Source of the DNA: an uncultured Lachnospiraceae bacterium
Lineage (GTDB): Bacteria; Bacillota; Clostridia; Lachnospirales; Lachnospiraceae
Reading direction: 5' to 3'
Assembly (NCBI GenBank): GCA_946533525.1
Contig: CAMNBW010000018.1
Span: 1 to 13,454, forward strand
Length of the DNA stretch: 13,454 nt
Within the stretch, counting starts at the first letter, position 1. The number at the start of each line of letters is the position of its first letter. The translations under genes and the position numbers were made by a program. The notes beneath the pieces are model-generated. The model made no database searches, had not been told where the DNA came from, and saw only the letters and a list, made by a program, of their open reading frames with translations. Positions 7,632-13,454 of the stretch are shown piece by piece.

Positions 7632-7660
7632 TTGCTTGTTTATAAAATAAATGGTAGTAT
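7632..7660 (+). promoter_or_regulatory. Candidate sigma-A-type promoter for prpC-prkC-rsgA
   Basis: TTGCTT (7632-7637) and TAGTAT (7655-7660) are separated by exactly 17 bases, with a TG dinucleotide just upstream of the -10 element and an A/T-rich spacer (TATAAAATAA at 7641-7650). Each hexamer differs from consensus by one or two positions. The start point would be near 7667, giving a leader of about 84 bases before prpC. This is the best-matching promoter seen in the window. Confidence 0.55.
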
Positions 7661-7672
7661 TTAGGGAATCGA

Positions 7673-7693
7673 CAAGGCGTGATAAATGCCTTG
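7673..7693 (+). terminator. Stem-loop followed by ATTTTAT; weak terminator or leader attenuator
   Basis: CAAGGC (7673-7678) and GCCTTG (7688-7693) form a perfect six-base stem with a nine-base loop, followed at once by ATTTTAT. The T-run is short, so termination of rlmN transcripts would be partial. Because it lies downstream of the predicted promoter, it would also be transcribed as part of the prpC leader. Confidence 0.4.
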
Positions 7694-7704
7694 ATTTTAT
7701 GCGC

Positions 7705-7724
7705 AGGGGGATTTCATCACCCCT
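7705..7724 (+). promoter_or_regulatory. Second prpC leader hairpin
   Basis: AGGGG (7705-7709) pairs with CCCCT (7720-7724). Inside it GAT (7710-7712) can pair with ATC (7716-7718) around TTC, leaving a bulged A at 7719. It sits about 17 bases upstream of the prpC ribosome binding site (AGGTGA at 7742-7747) and does not cover it. Role unknown. Confidence 0.4.
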
Positions 7725-7750
7725 ACCCGATTTGAAGCAAAAGGTGATTT

Positions 7751-8503
7751 ATGGTAAAGTCCTTTTCCCGCACAGATGTGGGAGTAAAAAGACAAGTAAA
7801 TCAGGATTACGTATTCCGCTCTGAGGAGAGGGTGGGGAATCTTCCCAATCTTTTTATCGTGGCGGACGGAATGGGCGGTCATAATGCGGGAGACTACGCC
7901 TCCAGCTTTGCGACCAATTTTGTCGTGGAAGCAATTAGGGAGGACAGCGAGACAAACCCTATTAAGCTTATCCGCTCTGCAATCGAAAACGCCAACGCAA
8001 AGCTTTTGGAAGATGCATCCTCACATCCCGATAAGGACGGAATGGGGACTACCTTTGTCGCCGCAACGGTGATGGAGGACGGGTATCTCTATGTTGCGAA
8101 TGTGGGCGACAGCAGGCTCTATCTTGCGGGAGATGAATTTACCCAGATAACCCGGGATCATTCCCTGGTGGAAGAGATGGTGAGGGCCGGCAAACTCGAT
8201 AAGGAGGCCGCAAGGCTCCATCCCGATAAAAATATAATCACCAGGGCTGTGGGCGCCGTTAAGGATCTTAAGGTGGATTTCTTCGATATGAAGCTTAAGG
8301 CCGGCGACAAGATATTGATGTGTACGGACGGGCTTTCAAATATGGTGCCCGAGAATGAAATAAAGAAGATTGTGGCTGAGGGAGGCAGTGTAGAGGATAC
8401 TGTCAATGCCCTTGTCGATAAGGCTAATGAATGCGGGGGAAAAGACAACATAGCCGTTATCCTTGCCGAGCTAATCCCCGATTTTAAACATAAGGAATTT
8501 TAG
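7751..8503 (+). CDS. prpC: PrpC/Stp, PP2C-type Ser/Thr protein phosphatase
   Basis: This is a soluble, Mn/Mg-dependent PPM-family phosphatase that reverses phosphorylation by the adjacent PASTA kinase. At 250 residues it is a bare catalytic domain, as in B. subtilis PrpC. Metal-binding residues are all present: Asp19 in NQD, Asp39-Gly40 in VADGMGGH, Asp193 in TDGLS and Asp232 in GGKDN. Other family blocks are GMGTTFVAA, VGDSRLYL and ITRDHSLVEEMV (flap region with the following RAGKL). Arg7, preceding TDVG, matches the phosphate-binding Arg of the family. AAGGTGATTT precedes the ATG. It is the first gene of the second unit, behind a candidate promoter and two leader hairpins, and is separated from prkC by 3 bases, so phosphatase and kinase should be made together. 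Confidence 0.96.
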   Translation: MVKSFSRTDVGVKRQVNQDYVFRSEERVGNLPNLFIVADGMGGHNAGDYASSFATNFVVEAIREDSETNPIKLIRSAIENANAKLLEDASSHPDKDGMGTTFVAATVMEDGYLYVANVGDSRLYLAGDEFTQITRDHSLVEEMVRAGKLDKEAARLHPDKNIITRAVGAVKDLKVDFFDMKLKAGDKILMCTDGLSNMVPENEIKKIVAEGGSVEDTVNALVDKANECGGKDNIAVILAELIPDFKHKEF

Positions 8504-8506
8504 TTT

Positions 8507-11062
8507 ATGGCCGAGACGATGATACTTTCAGATCGATATGAAATTATAAGCAGGATAGGCTCCGGAGGAATGAGCGACGTATTTAAGGCTGTGGATACGA
8601 AGCTCAACCGCAATGTTGCGGTGAAGATCCTCAAGGCCGAATATGCAGAAAATACAAGCTTTGTTTCCAAGTTCAGGGCGGAGGCACAGTCCGCAGCAGG
8701 CTTAATGCACCCCAATATCGTCAATGTATATGACGTGGGAGAGGACGGCGGCCTTTACTACATCGTAATGGAGCTTGTAGAGGGGATAACTCTCAAGCAT
8801 TACATAGAAAAGAAGCTCCGCCTTACCTTCCGTGAGGCGGTGAGCATTGCAATACAGGTTTCCATGGGCATTGAATCCGCCCACAACAATCATATCATCC
8901 ACAGGGATATTAAGCCTCAGAATATAATTATTTCCAAGGACGGGAAGGTCAAGGTTACGGATTTCGGCATAGCCAGGGCAGCGTCGAGCGACACTATAAC
9001 CTCCAATGTTATGGGTTCGGTACACTATACCTCTCCTGAACAGGCCAGAGGAGGCTATTCCGATGAGAAGAGCGACATATATTCCCTGGGAATAGTGCTC
9101 TTTGAAATGGTAACCGGGCGGGTGCCCTTCGATGGAGATACGGCGGTTTCCATAGCTATAAAGCATATTCAGGAGGAAATGCCGAGCCCGAGGGAATATG
9201 TGGACGATGTTCCGATAAGCGTTGAGCATATTATCTATAAATGCTGTGAAAAAAATCCCGACAGAAGATATTTCAATGTGTCGGAGCTCGTGGCCGACCT
9301 TAAGAGGGCCCTGGTCAATCCCGACGAGGACTTCGTGCAGATGATCCCCATGGGAGGTCTGCAGGGCGCTACGAAGATGATAACCGAAGAGGATATGAGT
9401 TCCATAAGGCAGCAGACGGGCATGATAGATTTAGACGCCGACGATCTCAACGCCTTCAGCTCTTCGGCCGGAAAGCGCACCGACAGGGGCAGGGGCCCTG
9501 TTCAGGAGGAGTATTACGACGAGCCTGAACCCCGTTATTCCGACGAGGGTGATTATTATGACGAAAGACGCCCGGTATATGATGAGGGCGGATATGACGA
9601 TGGCAGATATGCCGACGACCGGTATGCTGACGACAGATATGCCGACGACAGGTATGACCGCAGGGATTATCGTGAGGACGATTATCTCAATGAAAGCGAC
9701 GAAGAATTTTACGCAAGGCTGGAGCGCGAAAGGAAGGCGGCGGGGAAGAAACCCAGACAGGACAAGGCAAAAGCCTCCGAAAGGGAGGATAAGGACGAGC
9801 GTTCGCGTAAAAAGTCCGCTAAAAAGAAGAAAGAGGCCGCCGCGAAGTCCAGGCGTGATTCTTCTAAAAAAACAAGGGACAGCAGACAGAAGCGAAGCAG
9901 GGAGGATGAGTATGCTCCTGAAAACGTAAAAGGCAGGCGCTCCCGCAAGGATCCCGGCTATGATGAATTTGACGAATACGAAGACGAGGAGATGTCTCCC
10001 GGTCTTGAAAAGCTTATGACCATACTGGGGATCGTTGCGGCGATCATCATTGTGGTTATAATAGTTGTTCTGGTGGGAAGGATAAAGGGGCTGTCCACGA
10101 GCACCGATACCCTCGCGGAAGAGACCGACGAAAGCTCGGCGGCAGAGCTGCCCGAGGTAAAGGGTCTGTCCTTCGATACCGCTAAAAAAGAGCTTGAAAA
10201 TATAGGACTTACCGTAACTTCCACAACCGTTCCCTCTTCGGAGGTGTCCAAGGGCAATGTGGTAAGCATTACCGATGTGGACGGAAACGAGCTGAATACA
10301 GGGGATGAGCTGGAGGAGGGTACTACTGTCATCCTTTTAATAAGCAGCGGGGACAACGGGAGCTCCGTTCCGGACGTTACGGGCTTAAGTCAGGCAGAGG
10401 CAAAGGTCACTTTGGAAAATTCGGGCTTTGTGGTGGATATAACGGAGTCCGGCAGTGACAGTGTCGAGGCCGGCAACGTTATTTCCCAAAATCCCACTGC
10501 AGGCAGCTCTGCGGAGTCAGGGAGCACCGTAATACTTGTAATCAGCAACGGCAAAGGATCTGTCAGCGCAGGGAGCATCACTGTTCCCGATCTTAAGGGC
10601 ATGACTGAGCAGGCGGCAAAGACCGCGCTTACGGCTTCTGGGCTTTCATTCACCTCCGTCACCGAGGAGAATTCCGATACGGTGGCTGCCGGACTGGTAA
10701 TGTCCCAGTCCCCTACGGCGGGTTCCACTGTGGAAGAGGGGTCGAGCGTAGACTTTGTATTAAGTCTAGGACCTGCGGTAAAGACCTACGGCGGCACATA
10801 TAATATAGCCGCACCTCCCGGATATACTGAGGGCAGCGCGGCGACGCTTTTAGTAACCTGCGGCAACGCTATTTTGTACCAGTCGAATACCACGAGCTTC
10901 CCTGTGGCCGTTACCATAAATAATGCCACGGAGCCCACGGGTTTACTTACTGTGACTTATACTCAGACAGTAGCCGGGCAGGAAAATGACGACGGAACCT
11001 TTACACAAAGCAGCCAGACGCAGCAGACTACCACGCAGGCGCTGACATTTACGCAGTTATAG
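8507..11062 (+). CDS. prkC: PrkC, PASTA-domain membrane Ser/Thr protein kinase
   Basis: This single-pass membrane kinase senses peptidoglycan or lipid II fragments through extracellular PASTA repeats and controls wall growth, division and dormancy exit in Firmicutes. At 851 residues it is longer than B. subtilis PrkC (648). The kinase domain (about 11-275) has the glycine loop IGSGGMSDV (17-25), Lys40, catalytic HRDIKPQN (132-139), DFG (152-154) and a Thr/Ser-rich activation loop ending TSPEQA. A linker of about 200 residues is acidic and Tyr-rich (RYADD repeats at 367-381), then strongly Lys/Arg-rich up to about 480, then acidic again before the membrane helix (about 504-523). Outside are three PASTA repeats (about 548-614, 620-682 and 692-755) and an unassigned Ser/Thr/Gln-rich tail (756-851) with one cysteine, Cys785. 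An AAGGA site lies 11 bases before ATG. Confidence 0.97.
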   Translation: MAETMILSDRYEIISRIGSGGMSDVFKAVDTKLNRNVAVKILKAEYAENTSFVSKFRAEAQSAAGLMHPNIVNVYDVGEDGGLYYIVMELVEGITLKHYIEKKLRLTFREAVSIAIQVSMGIESAHNNHIIHRDIKPQNIIISKDGKVKVTDFGIARAASSDTITSNVMGSVHYTSPEQARGGYSDEKSDIYSLGIVLFEMVTGRVPFDGDTAVSIAIKHIQEEMPSPREYVDDVPISVEHIIYKCCEKNPDRRYFNVSELVADLKRALVNPDEDFVQMIPMGGLQGATKMITEEDMSSIRQQTGMIDLDADDLNAFSSSAGKRTDRGRGPVQEEYYDEPEPRYSDEGDYYDERRPVYDEGGYDDGRYADDRYADDRYADDRYDRRDYREDDYLNESDEEFYARLERERKAAGKKPRQDKAKASEREDKDERSRKKSAKKKKEAAAKSRRDSSKKTRDSRQKRSREDEYAPENVKGRRSRKDPGYDEFDEYEDEEMSPGLEKLMTILGIVAAIIIVVIIVVLVGRIKGLSTSTDTLAEETDESSAAELPEVKGLSFDTAKKELENIGLTVTSTTVPSSEVSKGNVVSITDVDGNELNTGDELEEGTTVILLISSGDNGSSVPDVTGLSQAEAKVTLENSGFVVDITESGSDSVEAGNVISQNPTAGSSAESGSTVILVISNGKGSVSAGSITVPDLKGMTEQAAKTALTASGLSFTSVTEENSDTVAAGLVMSQSPTAGSTVEEGSSVDFVLSLGPAVKTYGGTYNIAAPPGYTEGSAATLLVTCGNAILYQSNTTSFPVAVTINNATEPTGLLTVTYTQTVAGQENDDGTFTQSSQTQQTTTQALTFTQL
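9605..9658 (+). repeat. 15-base tandem repeat in the prkC linker
   Basis: Three full 15-base units (9605-9619, 9620-9634, 9635-9649) and a partial fourth encode RYADD x3 followed by RYD. Units one and three are identical; unit two differs at three positions. Because units are multiples of three, copy-number change keeps the frame and alters only linker length. Confidence 0.85.
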
Positions 11063-11073
11063 AGCGGTGATTG

Positions 11074-11955
11074 ATGAAAGGGAGGATAGTCAGGGGAATA
11101 GGCGGTTTTTACTATGTAAAGACCGATGACACAAAAGAAGTTTTTGAATGCCGGCCCAGGGGGATATTCAGGAAGGATCTTAAAAAGCCTCTGGTGGGCG
11201 ACATTGTGGATATAGAGATAACCGACGTTAAGGATATGGAGGGCAGCATCGTCAATATTTATGACAGGCAAAACAGCCTCATAAGACCTGCTGCCGCCAA
11301 CGTGGACCAGGCCATGGTGATATTTGCCCTCGCCTCTCCGGAGCCCCTTCCGGGACTTCTCGACAGGTTTCTTATCAGGGAGAGGTACGAAGGCGTTCCC
11401 GTTGTCATCTGTATAAATAAGACTGATCTGGCCGATGAAAAAAAGCGGGAGGAGTTCGCCGGAATCTATTCCCGTTCCGGGCATGAGCTGATATTTATTT
11501 CGGCTAAAACAGGAGAAGGGGAGGAGGATTTAAGGAGGTGCCTCGAAGGCAGGGTGACCGTGCTCTCGGGTCCCTCGGGAGTGGGGAAATCCACCCTCAT
11601 AAATACCCTTACCAATCTTAAGCTTCGCCAGACCGGGGAGCTTAGCCGGAAGCTTAAGCGGGGAAAACAGACCAGCACGGACGCAGAGCTTATAGAACTC
11701 AACGAAAATACCTTTATAATAGATACTCCGGGTTTTTCTTCTCTGGATGTTCCGGACATCGATGAAATGGAGCTGCAGGACTATTACCCGGAGATAAGCG
11801 CTCTTAAAGGGGGCTGCTACTTTAACGCCTGCTCGCATACCCATGAGCCTGACTGTGCGGTGCGGGACGCGGTTGAAAAAAATGAGATCCATAAAATCAG
11901 ATATGCCTCGTATTCCGGCATATATGAGGAACTTAGCAACAGAAGGAAGTATTGA
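11074..11955 (+). CDS. rsgA: RsgA, circularly permuted 30S-assembly GTPase
   Basis: RsgA binds the late 30S subunit near the decoding centre and uses GTP hydrolysis to check and release it. The 293 residues comprise an N-terminal OB fold (1-70), the permuted GTPase with motif order G4-G1-G2-G3, namely NKTD (115-118), GPSGVGKST (166-174), RGKQTST (196-202) and DTPG (217-220), and a C-terminal zinc domain with Cys248, Cys253, His255 and Cys261. In the G2 motif the residue normally His (as in E. coli GQHTTT) is Gln199. The ATG at 11074 is preferred to the TTG at 11071 because GGTG at 11066-11069 is too close to the latter. It follows prkC by 11 bases. In B. subtilis the orthologue CpgA is phosphorylated by PrkC, which fits this arrangement. 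Its stop abuts the next ATG directly. Confidence 0.95.
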   Translation: MKGRIVRGIGGFYYVKTDDTKEVFECRPRGIFRKDLKKPLVGDIVDIEITDVKDMEGSIVNIYDRQNSLIRPAAANVDQAMVIFALASPEPLPGLLDRFLIRERYEGVPVVICINKTDLADEKKREEFAGIYSRSGHELIFISAKTGEGEEDLRRCLEGRVTVLSGPSGVGKSTLINTLTNLKLRQTGELSRKLKRGKQTSTDAELIELNENTFIIDTPGFSSLDVPDIDEMELQDYYPEISALKGGCYFNACSHTHEPDCAVRDAVEKNEIHKIRYASYSGIYEELSNRRKY

Positions 11956-13454
11956 ATGAAGAAGGCGCTGATTATAGGAGCGGGACCTGCGGGACTTACC
12001 GCAGCCTATGAGCTTCTTAAAAGGGGAAAGGACATAGAGGTAACGGTTTTCGAGGAAAGCGGCAGTATGGGAGGTATCTCCAAGACCGTAGAGTACAAGG
12101 GAAACCGGATGGATATGGGAGGCCACCGCTTTTTCTCGAAGGTAAAGAGGGTAAACGACTGGTGGGAGCAGATGCTTCCGATGCAGGGGCGTCCGGCCTA
12201 TGACGATATTGTCCTCGGCAGAAAGGTCTCTTTAAAGAAAGGGGGACCCGATCCCGAGAAGGAAGACCGGGTTATGTTAAAGCGCAGCAGGATCTCAAGG
12301 ATCCTGTTCGAGAAGAAATTTTATGATTACCCCATAAAATTAAAGCCGGAGACCTTCACTAACATGGGACTCATAAATACCCTTGAGGTAGGCTTTTCGT
12401 ATATTGCCAGCATGCTTCATAAGCGGGAGGAAAGATCCCTTGAGGACTTCTATATAAACCGCTTCGGAAAGAAGCTTTACTCGATGTTCTTTGAGAACTA
12501 TACGGAAAATCTCTGGGGGAGGCACCCCAGGGACATAGATCCCTCCTGGGGAGCCCAGAGGGTCAAGGGGCTGTCCATAGTCGCTATTTTAAAGGACGTC
12601 TTTTCCAAGATGCTTCCCGGCAGCGGCGCTCGTCATGTGGAGACCTCGCTCATCGAAGAATTTTCCTATCCCAAGCTGGGACCGGGAGAGCTTTGGGATG
12701 TGACGGCCGCAGAGATAGAAAAGCTCGGTGGAAAGATCATAAGAAACGCCAGGGTCACGGGCTTTGAAACCGACGGGGAGCATAGGTTTAAGAGCTTAAG
12801 ATATATTGAAAACGGCACAGAGAAGGTGGCTGAAGGGGATATTTTCATCTCCTCCATGCCGATAAAGGACCTGGTCGGGGGCATGAACGATGTGCCCCGG
12901 GCGGTGGCAGAGATAGCCGAGGGCCTTCCGTACAGGGATTATATGACCTTAGGGATACTGGTACGCAAGCTAAATCTTCAAAATAAGACCAATGTGCGCA
13001 CAATAGCGAATATCGTTCCCGACAACTGGATCTACGTCCACGAAAGAAGGGTAAAGCTGGGACGGATGCAGATTTTCAACAACTGGTCCCCCTATCTTGT
13101 GAAGGATCTTAATAATACGATGTGGGTGGGGCTGGAATATTTCGCAAATGAAGGCGACAAATTATGGAGCCTTAGTGACAGGCAGTTTACCCGCTTTGCA
13201 ATAAAGGAGATAATAAAGATGGGGCTTATAAAGTCCCCCGAGGATGTGTTGGATTCCCATGTGGAGAGGGTTAAAAAAGCCTATCCCGCATATTTTGACA
13301 CCTATGATAGAATAGATGAGGTCATAAGCTATCTGAACGAATTCGACAATCTTTACTGTGTCGGACGAAACGGGCAGCATAGATATAACAATATAGACCA
13401 TTCCATGATGACGTCCTTCCTGACCGTGGACAGCATTTTATCGGGAAAGAAGGA
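11956..13454 (+). CDS. FAD-dependent oxidoreductase of the HemY/amine-oxidase/UGM-like group (3' end outside window)
   Basis: The frame is open for 499 codons to the window end. The N-terminus is a Rossmann dinucleotide-binding fold: G8xG10xxG13 in IIGAGPAGLTAAYEL, and an acidic residue (Glu33 or Glu34) at the end of the second strand for the ribose. MGG at 38-40 and GGHRFFSK at 55-62 are typical of flavoproteins related to protoporphyrinogen oxidase and UDP-galactopyranose mutase. YPKLGPGELWD (about 237-247) is a further group block, and GRNGQHRYNNIDHSM (470-484) near the end resembles the C-terminal FAD-binding segment, so little seems missing. There is no signal peptide or clear membrane helix. 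AGAAGGAAG precedes the ATG, which touches the rsgA stop (TGAATG). The substrate is not identifiable here. Haem synthesis is unlikely from the context; modification of a sugar or lipid-linked precursor is a possibility, inferred only from resemblance. Confidence 0.85.
   Translation, partial: MKKALIIGAGPAGLTAAYELLKRGKDIEVTVFEESGSMGGISKTVEYKGNRMDMGGHRFFSKVKRVNDWWEQMLPMQGRPAYDDIVLGRKVSLKKGGPDPEKEDRVMLKRSRISRILFEKKFYDYPIKLKPETFTNMGLINTLEVGFSYIASMLHKREERSLEDFYINRFGKKLYSMFFENYTENLWGRHPRDIDPSWGAQRVKGLSIVAILKDVFSKMLPGSGARHVETSLIEEFSYPKLGPGELWDVTAAEIEKLGGKIIRNARVTGFETDGEHRFKSLRYIENGTEKVAEGDIFISSMPIKDLVGGMNDVPRAVAEIAEGLPYRDYMTLGILVRKLNLQNKTNVRTIANIVPDNWIYVHERRVKLGRMQIFNNWSPYLVKDLNNTMWVGLEYFANEGDKLWSLSDRQFTRFAIKEIIKMGLIKSPEDVLDSHVERVKKAYPAYFDTYDRIDEVISYLNEFDNLYCVGRNGQHRYNNIDHSMMTSFLTVDSILSGKK

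Noticed and set aside
8702..9229. A 175-codon minus-strand frame opposite the PrkC kinase domain
   Set aside because: The kinase motifs on the + strand are unambiguous, and the antisense product has no recognisable features.
9549..9929. A 126-codon + strand reading frame, rich in Met and Thr, inside prkC
   Set aside because: It is a frame-shifted reading of the repetitive Asp/Tyr linker of prkC. It has no ribosome binding site or recognisable domain, while the prkC frame is clearly coding.
11530..12126. A 198-codon minus-strand frame opposite rsgA and the flavoprotein start
   Set aside because: It lies wholly antisense to two well-supported genes and crosses their junction. Its translation shows no domain; long antisense frames are common at this codon bias.
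1..13454. Search for mobile elements, CRISPR arrays, tRNA or rRNA genes and toxin-antitoxin or defence genes
   Set aside because: No inverted terminal repeats, transposase-like products, spaced direct-repeat arrays, cloverleaf-like sequences or defence domains were seen. Every substantial stretch except the intergenic gaps is covered by housekeeping genes and the final flavoprotein.

Overview
The window is a dense, single-strand (+) housekeeping block, most likely from a clostridial member of the Firmicutes, probably Lachnospiraceae or a close relative. Three things support this. The gene order priA-def-fmt-(zinc peptidase)-rsmB-rlmN-prpC-prkC-rsgA matches the Bacillus subtilis priA-to-rsgA cluster with the clostridial insertion of a YugP-type membrane peptidase. 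The kinase is of the Gram-positive PASTA type. Ribosome binding sites are strong and purine-rich. Coding regions are of intermediate GC and use AGG, ATA and TTA/CTT freely in every gene, so no segment stands out as foreign. The family assignment is inference from synteny and sequence style.

Layout. Positions 1-501 hold the 3' end of murE (peptidoglycan precursor synthesis), cut by the window edge. Positions 502-800 are a visibly A/T-rich gap. From 801 to 7629 runs a compact series: priA (replication restart), def and fmt (N-terminal formyl handling), a membrane zinc peptidase, rsmB and rlmN (rRNA methylation). Genes from def onward are joined by gaps of a few bases or by overlaps of 1 to 8 bases, which implies co-transcription and translational coupling. 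An 87-base leader with two hairpins separates priA from def. A 121-base gap (7630-7750) contains the best promoter candidate in the window and two hairpins. It begins a second tight unit: prpC (PP2C phosphatase), prkC (PASTA Ser/Thr kinase), rsgA (30S maturation GTPase) and a flavoprotein that runs off the window end at 13454.

How the genes fit together. The first unit serves translation initiation (Fmt formylates initiator tRNA, Def removes the formyl group) and ribosome modification (RsmB, RlmN). The second pairs a cell-wall-sensing kinase with its phosphatase and with RsgA, a ribosome assembly GTPase known as a PrkC substrate in B. subtilis. The wall-precursor gene murE at the left edge belongs to the same growth theme.

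No wholly new system is visible. The points most worth a second look are: the FAD-dependent oxidoreductase occupying the place where rpe usually follows rsgA; a His-to-Gln change in the RsgA G2 motif; the repeat-bearing, charge-blocked linker and the unassigned C-terminal domain of PrkC; and RNA structures before def, rsmB and prpC. No mobile elements, CRISPR arrays, tRNA or rRNA genes were seen.
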